This document shows positions 49,556-58,362 of a stretch of 64,000 nucleotides of DNA, piece by piece. The notes under the pieces were generated by a model. It searched no databases. It saw nothing but the letters and a program-made list of their open reading frames with translations, and was not told the DNA's origin. The translations under genes were made by a program, and so were the position numbers. Position 1 is the stretch's first letter, and the number at the start of each line of letters is the position of its first letter. The stretch comes from Saccharopolyspora montiporae (lineage in GTDB: Bacteria; Actinomycetota; Actinomycetes; Mycobacteriales; Pseudonocardiaceae). The stretch covers positions 1-64,000 of the forward strand of contig NZ_JADEYC010000005.1 of assembly GCF_015209505.1 (NCBI RefSeq), written 5' to 3'.

Positions 49556-50803
49556 ATGTCCTCCTCCGCTGACCGCGCCCGCCGACGCGGGGACGCCTGC
49601 CCGGGCGTGCTGCGGCCGCATCCCGCTGCGGACGGCGGCCTGGTGCGGATCCGGGTGCCCGGCGGGCTGCTCGATGCGCGGCAGTTCCAGGTGTTGTCGC
49701 AGGTCGCCGTCGAATTCGGGGCCGGATTCCTGGACCTCACGTCGCGGGGCAACGTCCAGCTGCGCGGCCTGGACGAGGACGCTCTCCCGGAGCTCGCGGT
49801 CCGGTTGTCCGACGTCGGCCTGCTTCCCTCGGGCGAGCACGAGAAGGTGCGCAACATCATCGCTTCGCCGCTGAGCGGTTGTGATGCGGGCAGCGTGCTC
49901 GACGTCGCCGACCAGGTGCGCGCGGTGGACCGCGCCCTGTGCGCCGATCCCGGGCTGGCCGGGCTGTCCGGGCGGTTCCTGTTCGTGCTCGACGACGGCC
50001 GCGGTGACGTGGCCGGGCTGGGCGGGGACGTGACGGCCCTGCCGGTTTCGGCCGACTCGGTCGCGCTGCTGCTGGGCGGGGTCGACAGCGGGCTGCGCGT
50101 GCCGGTCGCGTCGGCGGTGGAGGCGTTGCTGGGTGCTGCGCGCGCGTTCCAGGTGGTGCAAGCCGACGCGGGTTCCGCTGCGTGGCGGATCGCCGAACTG
50201 CCGGGCGCGGTGTCCGAGATCACGCGGCTCCTGCGGGCCGCGGTTCCGGCCGAGCTCGGCGAGCCCGTGCCGGTCCCGCCGCCCCGTCAGCGCGGTCCGA
50301 TCGGGGTCCTCCCGGACGGCCGGGGGTGTGCGACGCTGTCCGCCGCGGCGCCGTTCGGCCGGCTCACCGGCGAGCAGCTGGCGGCGGTCGCGGGTGCCAT
50401 GTCGGGTTCGGTCCGGCTCACCCCGTGGCGCGGCGTCGTGCTGCCGCAGGTCGCCGATCCGGACGCAGCACAGTCCTGGTTGGACGGTGCGGGCATGGTC
50501 GTCGACGCGGCCTCCCCGTGGAACGGGGTCACGGCCTGCGCGGGACGTCCCGGCTGCGCGAAATCCTTGACGGACGTGCGCGGTGACGCGCGCCGCGCGC
50601 TGCCCCTGCTGCCCGCCGGCGCAGCGGTGCACTTCTCCGGCTGCGCGCGCCGCTGCGGCAGGCCGCGCGGGGAGGTGGTCGACGTCGTCGCCGGCGAGCA
50701 CGGCTACGAGGTGAGCAGGGGTACCGGCAACGAGGACGCCCGCACCGTCGCCGACGGGACGGGTACGACGGCCGCGATCGCGGCTTTGCGGAGGGAAGAG
50801 TGA
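49556..50803 (+). CDS. cobG: Precorrin-3B synthase CobG
   Basis: A 415-residue monooxygenase of the sulfite/nitrite reductase fold, making precorrin-3B for oxygen-dependent ring contraction. The ferredoxin-like half-domains include FGAGFLDLTSRGNVQLRGL. The siroheme/4Fe-4S-type Cys set is CAGRPGC and CARRC in the C-terminal part. The ATG at 49556 is divergent from cobN. It marks the aerobic B12 route. Its stop overlaps cobH as GTGA. Confidence 0.94.
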   Translation: MSSSADRARRRGDACPGVLRPHPAADGGLVRIRVPGGLLDARQFQVLSQVAVEFGAGFLDLTSRGNVQLRGLDEDALPELAVRLSDVGLLPSGEHEKVRNIIASPLSGCDAGSVLDVADQVRAVDRALCADPGLAGLSGRFLFVLDDGRGDVAGLGGDVTALPVSADSVALLLGGVDSGLRVPVASAVEALLGAARAFQVVQADAGSAAWRIAELPGAVSEITRLLRAAVPAELGEPVPVPPPRQRGPIGVLPDGRGCATLSAAAPFGRLTGEQLAAVAGAMSGSVRLTPWRGVVLPQVADPDAAQSWLDGAGMVVDAASPWNGVTACAGRPGCAKSLTDVRGDARRALPLLPAGAAVHFSGCARRCGRPRGEVVDVVAGEHGYEVSRGTGNEDARTVADGTGTTAAIAALRREE

Positions 50804-51426
50804 ACGAGTACGTCCGGGACGGAGCGGAGATCTACCGCCAGTCCTTCGCCACGATCCGGGCGGAGGCCGACCTGTCCGGGCTCCCCGGCGACCTCGGTCG
50901 GGTCGCGGTCCGGATGATCCACTCCTGCGGGATGGTCGACCTCGTCGAGGACCTCGGCTACTCGCCGGGCGTGGTCGCGGCCGCCCGCGGCGCCCTCGAC
51001 CGCGGCGCCCCGATCCTGTGCGACGCGAAGATGGTCGCCGCGGGCGTGACCCGGCGCAGGCTGCCCGCCGACAACCGCGTGCTGTGCACCCTGGACGAGC
51101 CCGATGTCGCCGGCCTGGCCGCGCAGCTGGGCACCACGCGCAGCGCAGCGGCCATGGAGCACTGGCGCGCCCACCTCGACGGGGCGGTCGTCGCGATCGG
51201 CAACGCCCCCACCGCGCTGTACCGGCTGCTGGAGCTGATCGCCGAAGGGGCCGGTCGTCCGGCGGCGGTGCTGGGCATCCCGGTCGGGTTCATCGGTGCG
51301 GTCGAGTCCAAGCAGGCTTTGGTGGACAGCCCGCACGGTGTGGAACACCTGGTCGTGCACGGTCGTCGCGGCGGCAGCGCGCTCACGGCGGCGGCGATCA
51401 ACGCGATTGCGAGTGAGGAAGAATGA
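50800..51426 (+). CDS. cobH: Precorrin-8X methylmutase CobH
   Basis: A 208-residue mutase that moves the C11 methyl to C12, giving hydrogenobyrinate. The catalytic His41 stands in RMIHSCGMVDL. DAKMVAAGV and IGNAPTALYRLLELI are family blocks, and the end VVHGRRGGSALTAAAINAIA is typical. GTG at 50800 overlaps cobG and has GAGGGAAG upstream; the stop overlaps cobIJ as ATGA. Confidence 0.95.
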   Translation: MNEYVRDGAEIYRQSFATIRAEADLSGLPGDLGRVAVRMIHSCGMVDLVEDLGYSPGVVAAARGALDRGAPILCDAKMVAAGVTRRRLPADNRVLCTLDEPDVAGLAAQLGTTRSAAAMEHWRAHLDGAVVAIGNAPTALYRLLELIAEGAGRPAAVLGIPVGFIGAVESKQALVDSPHGVEHLVVHGRRGGSALTAAAINAIASEEE

Positions 51427-52964
51427 GCAACCAGGCAAGCAGCGAACGCCCCGTCGGCCGGTTGCGGGGTGTGGGCCTCGGGCCGGGTGATCCGGAGCTG
51501 ATGACCGTCAAGGCCGCCCGCATCCTCGGCGAGGCAGACGTGATCGCGTACCACAGCGCGCGGCACGGTCGCAGCGTCGCCTACGCCCTGGCGTCCGGCT
51601 ACCTCTCCGGGGAGCAGGTCGAGGAGCCGCTGATCTACCCGGTGACCACCGAGACCACCGACCACCCCGGTGGCTACCAGGGCGCGATCGACGAGTTCTA
51701 CGCCGAGTCCGCCGAGCGGCTGGCCAAGCACCTGGACGCGGGGCGGGACGTGGTGGTGCTCGCCGAGGGTGATCCGCTGTTCTACGGCTCCTACATGCAC
51801 ATGCACAAACGCCTGGCGCACCGCTACCCGACCGAGGTCGTGCCCGCGGTGACCTCGGTGAGCGCTGCCTCGGCGATGCTCGGGCGCCCGCTGGTCGAAC
51901 GGGACGAGACGCTGACCATGTTGCCGGGAACGCTGCCGCAGGAGGAGCTGGCCCGACGGCTGGCCCAGACGGACTCCGCCGCGGTGCTCAAACTGGGCCG
52001 CACCTTCGGGCACGTGCGGGACGCGCTGGAATCGGTCGGGCGCCTCGACGAGGCGTGGTACGTCGAACGGGCCACCACCGACCGCGAACGCATCCAGCCG
52101 CTCGGTGATGTCGACCCGAGCACGGTGCCGTACTTCTCGCTGGCGCTGCTGCCCAGCAAGGTCTCGCTGCCCACTCCGGAACCCGCCGCCGAGGACGGCG
52201 CGGGGCACATCGCGGTGCGGGGCGGCGAGGTGGTCGTCGTCGGCCTCGGCCCGGCCGGTCGGCCGTGGCAGACCCCAGAGGTGCAGGACGCGTTGGCCAC
52301 CGCGGACGAACTGGTGGGCTACGGCCCCTACCTGGACCGCGTCCCGCACAACCCGCGGCAGGTCCGGCACGCCTCGGACAACCAGGTGGAGTCCCAGCGC
52401 GCCGAGCACGCGCTGCAGTTGGCCCGGGCCGGTTCGCGGGTCGCTGTCGTGTCCTCCGGCGACCCGGGGGTGTTCGGGATGGCCACCGCCGTGCTGGAGA
52501 TCGCGAGCGATCCGCAGTACGCGGACGTTCCGGTGCGGGTGCTGCCGGGCCTCAGCGCAGCCCATGCCGCGGCCAGCCGCGCCGGTGCGCCGCTCGGGCA
52601 CGACTACTGCGTGCTGTCGCTGTCCGACCGGCTCAAGCCCTGGGAGGCGATCGCGCAGCGCCTGACCGCCGCCGCGGCCGCCGATCTGGCCATCGCCGTC
52701 TACAACCCGGCCTCGCGTAGCCGCCGCTGGCAGGTCGAAGCGGCCCGCGATCTGCTGCTCGAGCACCGCTCCCCGGACACCCCGGTGATCATCGCGCGCG
52801 ACGTCGGACGTCCCGACGAGCGGATCAGCACCGCGCGGCTGGCCGACCTCGATCCGGAGCAGGTGGACATGCGCTGCCTGCTCATCATCGGTTCCTCGAC
52901 CACCCGGGTGGTGCAGCGCGGCGAGGACACCGCCGTGTACACCCCGCGCCGCTACCCGGAGTGA
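51423..52964 (+). CDS. cobIJ: CobIJ fusion: precorrin-2 C20- and precorrin-3B C17-methyltransferase
   Basis: A 513-residue fusion of two tetrapyrrole methylases. CobI is residues about 15-245 (GVGLGPGDPELMTVKAARIL, VLAEGDPLFYGSYMH). CobJ is about 265-513 (VVVVGLGPAGRPWQTPEVQD, SSGDPGVFGMATAVLE, IAVYNPASRSR). The same fusion occurs in mycobacteria. The two steps flank CobG in the aerobic path. Its 3' end overlaps the convergent cobK gene by 13 bp. Confidence 0.95.
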   Translation: MSNQASSERPVGRLRGVGLGPGDPELMTVKAARILGEADVIAYHSARHGRSVAYALASGYLSGEQVEEPLIYPVTTETTDHPGGYQGAIDEFYAESAERLAKHLDAGRDVVVLAEGDPLFYGSYMHMHKRLAHRYPTEVVPAVTSVSAASAMLGRPLVERDETLTMLPGTLPQEELARRLAQTDSAAVLKLGRTFGHVRDALESVGRLDEAWYVERATTDRERIQPLGDVDPSTVPYFSLALLPSKVSLPTPEPAAEDGAGHIAVRGGEVVVVGLGPAGRPWQTPEVQDALATADELVGYGPYLDRVPHNPRQVRHASDNQVESQRAEHALQLARAGSRVAVVSSGDPGVFGMATAVLEIASDPQYADVPVRVLPGLSAAHAAASRAGAPLGHDYCVLSLSDRLKPWEAIAQRLTAAAAADLAIAVYNPASRSRRWQVEAARDLLLEHRSPDTPVIIARDVGRPDERISTARLADLDPEQVDMRCLLIIGSSTTRVVQRGEDTAVYTPRRYPE

Positions 52965-53692
52965 TTCTCCAGCCACGCGACCGCCGCCCGAGGTGTCCGC
53001 ACGACCGGGCCCTCGGGCGGCTCGGGCCGGGACACCACGACCACCGGTATCCCGAGGTGGCGGGCTGCGCGCAGCTTCGCCGCGGTCATCTCCCCGCCGC
53101 TGTCCTTGGTCACCAGCACGTCGATATCGTGGCCGCGCAGCAGCTCCAGCTCGCCGTCGACGGTGAAGGGCCCGCGGTCGAGCAGCACCCGCAGGTGCCG
53201 GGGCAGCGGTGGTTCCGGAGGATCGACGCAGCGCAGAAGGAATCGATGATCGTCCAGTTCGGCGAACGCCGACGCGTCCTGGCGTCCCGTGGTGAGGAAC
53301 ACCCGCGGGCCGAGGCCGCGCAGCGCTTCGACCGCTGCGGGCATCGAGGGCACCCGGCGCCAGTCGTCGCCGGGGCCCGCACGCCAGCCGGGGCGGCGCA
53401 ACATCAGCAGCGGCACGCCGGTCATCCGAGCCGCCTCGGCCGCCGAGGTACTCATGCGCTGCGCGAACGGGTGCGTGGCGTCCACGAGCACGTCGGTGCC
53501 GCGTTCGCGCATCCAGCGCGCCAGCCCCGCCGGACCGCCGAAGCCGCCGATGCGCACCTCGCCGTCCGGCACCCGGACCTCGCTGACTCGCCCGGCCAGC
53601 GAGGACACGGCTTCGAACCGCGGATGAGCCGCCAGCAGTCCCGCGAGTTCGCGCGCCTCGCCGGTTCCGCCCAGCACCAGCACCGAGATCAC
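52952..53692 (-). CDS. cobK: Precorrin-6A reductase CobK
   Basis: A 246-residue NADPH-dependent reductase of precorrin-6A. It begins VLVLGGTGEARELAGLLAAH, with SSLAGRVSEVRVP, DATHPFAQRMSTSAAEA and VTKDSGGEMTAAKL as hallmark blocks. GTG at 53692. It is convergent with cobIJ and divergent from cbiD, whose start is 20 bp away, so both must have promoters in or near each other. Confidence 0.94.
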   Translation of the reverse strand: MISVLVLGGTGEARELAGLLAAHPRFEAVSSLAGRVSEVRVPDGEVRIGGFGGPAGLARWMRERGTDVLVDATHPFAQRMSTSAAEAARMTGVPLLMLRRPGWRAGPGDDWRRVPSMPAAVEALRGLGPRVFLTTGRQDASAFAELDDHRFLLRCVDPPEPPLPRHLRVLLDRGPFTVDGELELLRGHDIDVLVTKDSGGEMTAAKLRAARHLGIPVVVVSRPEPPEGPVVRTPRAAVAWLENHSG

Positions 53693-53712
53693 GGCGCGTC
53701 CCGGGATCCGCG

Positions 53713-54783
53713 ATGAGCGAGCTGCGCTACGGCTGGACCACCGGGGCGTGCGCCACGGCGGCCACCAAAGCCGCCTGCACCGCCCTGCTCACCGGCGACT
53801 TCCCGGATCCGGTGTCCATCACGCTGCCCAAGGGGCACGAACCCGCCTTCGCCCTGGCGCACGAGGAGCTGCGCGCCGACCGGGCCACCGCCGCCGTGGT
53901 CAAGGATGCAGGCGATGATCCCGACGTCACGCACGGTGCGCTGATCAGCGTCACGGTGTCCGCGGGAGAACCGGGTTCGGGCGTGACGTTCCGCGCGGGC
54001 CCCGGCGTGGGCACGATCAGCAAACCCGGGTTGCCGCTGCCGGTCGGCGAACCCGCGATCAACCCGGTCCCGCGCGAGCTCATGACCGGCGTGGTCGCCG
54101 AGGTCGCCGCTGAGCACGGCGGCACCGCTGACGTCGTCGTCGAGGTCTCCGTGGAGAACGGCGCCGAAATCGCCCGCCAGACCTGGAATCCGCGGCTGGG
54201 CATCGTCGGGGGACTGTCCATCCTGGGCACTACCGGCGTCGTGGTGCCGTACTCCTGCTCGGCGTGGATCGCCAGTATCCGCCGCGGTGTCGACGTCGCC
54301 CGCTCCATCGGGCACCGGCACGTCGCGGGCTGCACCGGCAGCACCTCCGAGCGCGTGGTCACCGAGCTGCACGGGCTGGCCGAGGACGCGCTGCTGGACA
54401 TGGGCGATTTCGCGGGCGCGGTGCTCAAATACCTGCGGCAGCACCCGGTTCCACGGCTGACGATCGGCGGTGGCATCGGCAAGCTGGCCAAGCTCGCCAC
54501 CGGTCACCTCGACCTGCACTCCGGGCGCAGCCAGGTCGATTTCAGCGCGCTGGCGGACATGGCTCGCCGGGCCGGAGCCGGCGACGAGCTCGCCGAACTG
54601 GTCGGCGGCTCCAACACCGCGCTGGAAGCGCTCGGGCACTGCCGGGACCGGGACGTGCCGCTGGGTGATGTCATCGCCGAGCAGTCCCGGCGCACCGCCG
54701 GGGAAGTCCTGCGCGACGCAGCGGTCGCCGTGGACGTCGTCGTCATCGACCGCGGCGGCACGATCGTCGGCCGCGCCCACTGA
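53713..54783 (+). CDS. cbiD: CbiD-type (cobalt-)precorrin-5B C1-methyltransferase
   Basis: A 356-residue CbiD. The start RYGWTTGACATAATKAACTA and the blocks GTISKPGLPLPVGEPAINPV and GGTGIV-like LGIVGGLSILGTTGVV are diagnostic, as is GNHRHV-like RSIGHRHVAGCTGST. CbiD methylates C1 with loss of the C5 acetaldehyde-type fragment in the anaerobic route, the task done by CobF in the aerobic one. Here it stands beside cobG and cobN. Its stop abuts the cobM stop with no gap. Confidence 0.94.
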   Translation: MSELRYGWTTGACATAATKAACTALLTGDFPDPVSITLPKGHEPAFALAHEELRADRATAAVVKDAGDDPDVTHGALISVTVSAGEPGSGVTFRAGPGVGTISKPGLPLPVGEPAINPVPRELMTGVVAEVAAEHGGTADVVVEVSVENGAEIARQTWNPRLGIVGGLSILGTTGVVVPYSCSAWIASIRRGVDVARSIGHRHVAGCTGSTSERVVTELHGLAEDALLDMGDFAGAVLKYLRQHPVPRLTIGGGIGKLAKLATGHLDLHSGRSQVDFSALADMARRAGAGDELAELVGGSNTALEALGHCRDRDVPLGDVIAEQSRRTAGEVLRDAAVAVDVVVIDRGGTIVGRAH

Positions 54784-55527
54784 TCAGTCCCGCTGCCGCT
54801 GCGGCGAATACAGGGCGCTGTCCGGGAACTGCGTCGCGGTGAGCACCTCGCCGACCACGAACACCGCGGTGCGCTTGATCCCGGCGGCGTGCACCTGCTC
54901 GGCGATGTCGCCCAGCGTTCCGCGCAGCACCACCTCGTCCGCGCGACTGGCCCGGGCGACCACGGCCACCGGGCAGTCGGCGCCGTAGTTCGGCGTCAGC
55001 TCCTCGACCAGCTCGTCGACCCGTTGCGTGGACAGGTGCAGGACCATCGTCGACCCCGACCGGCCGAGCGTGGCCAGGTCCTCGCCCTCCGGCATCGGCG
55101 TGGCCCGTGCGGCCGTGCGGGTGAGGATCACCGTCTGGCCCACGCCCGGGACCGTGAGTTCCCGGTTCAGCGAAGCCGCCGCCGCCGCGAAGGCCGGTAC
55201 TCCGGGGACGACGTCGTAAGGCACGCCGAGCTCGTCCAGCCGGCGCATCTGCTCGGCCATCGCGCTCATCACCGAGGGATCCCCGGAGTGCAACCGCGCG
55301 ACGTCCCGCCCGTCGCGGTGCGCCGCGACCAGCTCGTCGAGGATCTCGTCGAGCGTCATCTTCGCCGTGTCGATCCGGCGGGCCCCGGGCGGGCAGTTGT
55401 CCAGCATCTCCGGCGGCACCAGCGCCCCCGCGTACAGGCACACCGGGGACCGCTCGATGAGCTCGCGGCCCCGCACCGTGATGAGGTCGGCGGCACCGGG
55501 GCCCGCCCCGATGAAGTGCACGGTCAT
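54784..55527 (-). CDS. cobM: Precorrin-4 C11-methyltransferase CobM
   Basis: A 247-residue tetrapyrrole methylase. It begins VHFIGAGPGAADLITVRGRE, then LYAGALVPPEMLDNCP, RLHSGDPSVMSAMAEQMRRL and ILTRTAARATPMPEGEDLA, all CobM signatures. The ATG at 55527 overlaps the cobL stop as ATGA, so it is translated with cobL and the PPOX gene in one leftward operon. Confidence 0.95.
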   Translation of the reverse strand: MTVHFIGAGPGAADLITVRGRELIERSPVCLYAGALVPPEMLDNCPPGARRIDTAKMTLDEILDELVAAHRDGRDVARLHSGDPSVMSAMAEQMRRLDELGVPYDVVPGVPAFAAAAASLNRELTVPGVGQTVILTRTAARATPMPEGEDLATLGRSGSTMVLHLSTQRVDELVEELTPNYGADCPVAVVARASRADEVVLRGTLGDIAEQVHAAGIKRTAVFVVGEVLTATQFPDSALYSPQRQRD

Positions 55528-56726
55528 GGCTTGGTCACCTTCCACGTCGTCACTGGCATCATCGCGCGCCACCCGGTGAACGAGCCCACCGGCGACCCGC
55601 GGGAGATCTGGGTGCGCACCAGGTCGCCGCCGAGCCGGCCCTGCCACTGGGCCAGCACCGCCTCCGCTTCGACCGTCACGGCATTGGCGACGAGCCGGCC
55701 GCCGGGGGCCAGCGCGTCCCAGCAGGCGTCGAGCACCCCCGGCCGGGTCACGCCGCCGCCGACGAAAACCGCGGCCGGGTGCTCCGGCCGCTCCTGCAGC
55801 GCTTCCGGGGCGCTGCCGCGCACCACTTCCAGCGCGGGGACGCCCAACGCGCCGGCGTTGCGCTGCGAGCGGTCCGCGCGGTCCGCGCGCTGCTCGAACG
55901 CGACCGCCCGGCAGGACGGATGCGCGCGCATCCATTCGATGGCCACGCTCGCCGCGCCCGAACCGACGTCCCACAGCAGTTGCCCGGGCACCGGCGCGAG
56001 GTGGGCGAGGGTGATCGCGCGGACTTCGCGCTTGGTGAGCTGGCCGTCGTGCTCGAAGGCCTCGTCCGGTAGGCCGGGGGTGCGCGGCAGCAGCGGCGCC
56101 TGCTCGTCCGCCCGCACCTCGATCGCCACGATGTTCAGCGCGTCCGCGGCGGAACCGGCCCATTCGCGGGCCTTTCCGGTGCGCTCGCGTTCCTCGGTCG
56201 CGCCCAACCGCTCCAGCACGGTCATCCTGCTGTCCGGGTAGCCGCGGGCCGTCAGCAGCTCCGCGATCGCCGCGGGAGTGCTGCCGTCGGCGCTGAGCAC
56301 GAGGACCCGCTGGTCCGGCTGCAGCGCCGGGTGCAGCTGCTCGACCGGGCGCCCCACCAGGCTCACCACCTCGACGCGGTCCAGCGCCCAGCCCATCCGC
56401 GCGCACGCCAGCGACAGGGACGAGGCTTGCGGGAACACCCGCACCTGCCCGGCGCCCAGCATGCGCACCAGCGTGCTGCCCACTCCGAAGAACATCGGAT
56501 CGCCGCTGGCCAGCACGCACACCGCGCGTCCGGCGTGTTCGTCGAGCAGCGACTGCAGGGCAGGCAGCATCGGTGACGGCCACGGCACGCGCTCGGCCGC
56601 GACGTCCCGCAGTTGGGCGAGCTGGCGGGTGCTGCCCAGCACCACCTCGGCGGTGCGCAGTTCCTCCCGCGCCGCTTCGGAGAGCCCGTGCCAGCCGTCC
56701 GCGCCGATGCCGACGACCGTGACCAT
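55524..56726 (-). CDS. cobL: Precorrin-6Y C5,15-methyltransferase (decarboxylating) CobL
   Basis: A 400-residue fusion of a CbiE-type methylase (residues about 1-210, VTVVGIGADGWHGLSEAARE, ASGDPMFFGVGSTLV) and a CbiT-type decarboxylating methylase (about 225-400, LLWDVGSGAASVAIEWMRAH, FVGGGVTRPGVLD). It methylates C5 and C15 and removes the C12 acetate carboxyl. ATG 56726 overlaps the stop of the PPOX gene by one base. Confidence 0.94.
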   Translation of the reverse strand: MVTVVGIGADGWHGLSEAAREELRTAEVVLGSTRQLAQLRDVAAERVPWPSPMLPALQSLLDEHAGRAVCVLASGDPMFFGVGSTLVRMLGAGQVRVFPQASSLSLACARMGWALDRVEVVSLVGRPVEQLHPALQPDQRVLVLSADGSTPAAIAELLTARGYPDSRMTVLERLGATEERERTGKAREWAGSAADALNIVAIEVRADEQAPLLPRTPGLPDEAFEHDGQLTKREVRAITLAHLAPVPGQLLWDVGSGAASVAIEWMRAHPSCRAVAFEQRADRADRSQRNAGALGVPALEVVRGSAPEALQERPEHPAAVFVGGGVTRPGVLDACWDALAPGGRLVANAVTVEAEAVLAQWQGRLGGDLVRTQISRGSPVGSFTGWRAMMPVTTWKVTKP

Positions 56727-57124
56727 CACACCGTGCCCAACACGCGGGTGATCCGGATTTCGAGCACGACCCGCTGCGCGTTCGGACGCGGGGTGCGGTA
56801 GCGCTGCGCGTACCGGCGCTCGGCCTCCGCGATCGATTCGGCGTCGGTGCGGACCGTGGCGCGGCCTTCCAATGCCGACCACCGGCGTCCGTCCACCTGG
56901 CACACCGACACCGGGGCTTCCCCCTGGTCGGCGGCCAGCACGTTGCGCGCCTTGCGGGACGTGCGCGAGCACATCACCCGCACGGTGCCCGACTCCGCGT
57001 CCAACGTCGCCCCCACCGGCGTGACGTGCGGCGATCCGTTCGGGCGCACCGTGCTCAACGTGCACACGCGCCGCTCGGACCAGAACTCGGCGAACGCCTC
57101 GCCCCGGCTCGCGACGTCGACCAC
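56726..57124 (-). CDS. PPOX-class (F420/FMN split-barrel) protein
   Basis: A 132-residue split-barrel protein of the pyridoxamine-phosphate-oxidase-like class, many of which bind F420. WSERRVCTLSTVRPNGSPHV and TPVGATLDAESGTVRVMCSR are typical, with ARNVLAADQGEAPVSVC after. GTG at 57124 follows GGAGGAG. It is first in the operon with cobL and cobM. A role in B12 synthesis is not established. Confidence 0.85.
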   Translation of the reverse strand: MVDVASRGEAFAEFWSERRVCTLSTVRPNGSPHVTPVGATLDAESGTVRVMCSRTSRKARNVLAADQGEAPVSVCQVDGRRWSALEGRATVRTDAESIAEAERRYAQRYRTPRPNAQRVVLEIRITRVLGTV

Positions 57125-57194
57125 AGACGCTCTCCTCCCCGCACGATCCGACCGGAGGAGTGTAGTCGCGGCCCGGTACCGCGAGGTGGGGCCG

Positions 57195-57590
57195 GTGAGC
57201 GACCTCTCGCGCCGCGGTGGGCGTGAGCTGCTCCCCGTCCACAACGAGGAACGTTCCCTGCCCGGGTGCCTGCACGTGTTCGGGGAACCGCGGCCTACGC
57301 GCTGACCCGGTGGTTGTCGGCGGAGGCGCGCTGCGCGGGCGACCCGGTGGTGGGTGGCCTCGGCCGCGCTGATCGGCTGCGGCTTCCTCACCGAGATGCT
57401 GCAGGCGTGGATGGTGCTGCCGGTGTTCGTCGCCGTGTGCCTGATCGGCCGCGAAACCGGTTGGGGGCGGCGGATGGCCGATCTGGGCATCGCTGCGGGG
57501 GTCCTTGCGGCGGCAGCGCCGATGCTGAGCAGGAGGGTGGCGGCGAGTCGAGCCAGCTCCACGACTGCCGCGGCTGACCGGCGGTCATCG
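57195..57590 (+). pseudogene. Decayed family 2 glycosyltransferase
   Basis: GTG at 57195, with GAGGTGGGG upstream, opens a frame carrying LLPVHNEERSLPGCL, the N-terminal nucleotide-binding signature of GT2 enzymes. It stops at 57305. TRWLSAEARCAGDPVV continues in another frame, and a membrane helix pair (ASAALIGCGFLTEMLQAW, MVLPVFVAVCLIGRETGWGR) resumes in the first frame to about 57570. A whole enzyme would be several times longer, so most of the middle is deleted and two frameshifts remain. Nothing else is recognisable up to 57750. Confidence 0.55.
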
Positions 57591-57750
57591 CGAGCGGGGC
57601 ACCGGCCGACCCTCCGCTCGTGCTGTGCCGGGGCGGTTCTCCAGCAGCCGCTGACCGGGCGGACCGGCGGGGGCGCCGGTGTGCTGCACGCCTCCTCGAC
57701 CGGCGGGAGATGATGGGGGGCCGTCCCGCTCGTTCCAGGGAGGAGATGCG

Positions 57751-58209
57751 GTGCCCGGGGAAGATCCCACGCTCGGCGATCTGGAGCGCGAGCTCACCCT
57801 GTTCGCCCGGTACTACCTGTCCAGCGGTCCGTACCGCTCCGGTCAGCGGCTCGAACGGTCGGGCTACCTGGTGCTGTCCCGGCTGGAGGTGGCGGGGCCG
57901 ATGACGCTCAAGGAGCTCGCGCAGGCATACCGGCTGGACCTGTCGACCATCAACCGCCAAGTGGCGCCGCTCGTCCGTCAAGGGTTGATCGAGCGCTTCG
58001 CGGATCCCGGCGGGGGTGCCGCGCGCAAGCTGCGCCCCACCGAGCTGGGCAGGCAGGAGCTCGCGCACGACCGGGAGGGAGTCTGCGCCGCGCTGGCGGA
58101 AGTGACCGAGGGGTGGTCCCCGGAGCGGTTGGCCCAGTTTCGCGATCTCGTCGGCGAGTTCAACCGCACCGTGGAGGAGAAGGAGCGCGACCGGCACCGG
58201 CAGGACTAG
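57751..58209 (+). CDS. MarR-family regulator
   Basis: A 152-residue winged-helix regulator. LERSGYLVLSRLEVAGPMTL and KELAQAYRLDLSTINRQVAP form the recognition region, LVRQGLIERFADPGGGAARK the wing. GTG at 57751 follows GGGAGGAG by 5 bases. It stands 153 bp before copZ, but that gap carries CsoR-type boxes, so its own target is unclear. Confidence 0.88.
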   Translation: MPGEDPTLGDLERELTLFARYYLSSGPYRSGQRLERSGYLVLSRLEVAGPMTLKELAQAYRLDLSTINRQVAPLVRQGLIERFADPGGGAARKLRPTELGRQELAHDREGVCAALAEVTEGWSPERLAQFRDLVGEFNRTVEEKERDRHRQD

Positions 58210-58271
58210 CCGGGGCGTCGCGCCTTCGTGCGGAACATCCCGCGAACCGTGGTGGGAGGGGTTGCTCCTGG

Positions 58272-58321
58272 TACCCCTAGGGGGTATAAATCCGAGGTGG
58301 CGCGGACACCCCCTGGGGGTA
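58272..58321. promoter_or_regulatory. Two CsoR-type copper operator boxes
   Basis: TACCCCTAGGGGGTA (58272-58286) and ACCCCCTGGGGGTA (58308-58321) are G/C-run palindromes of the kind bound by the copper sensor CsoR. The TATAAA-like sequence between them may belong to the promoter. The centres are about 35 bp apart. They stand just before copZ; copper should relieve repression. Confidence 0.85.
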
Positions 58322-58362
58322 GTTTCGGCGGCAGGGAACACAGCGCGAACCGGGAGGGACCG

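Noticed and set aside
52935..52944. GTGTACACC in the end of cobIJ as a regulator site
   Set aside because: It lies inside coding sequence, lacks the AT-rich flank and is explained by codons for Val-Tyr-Thr.
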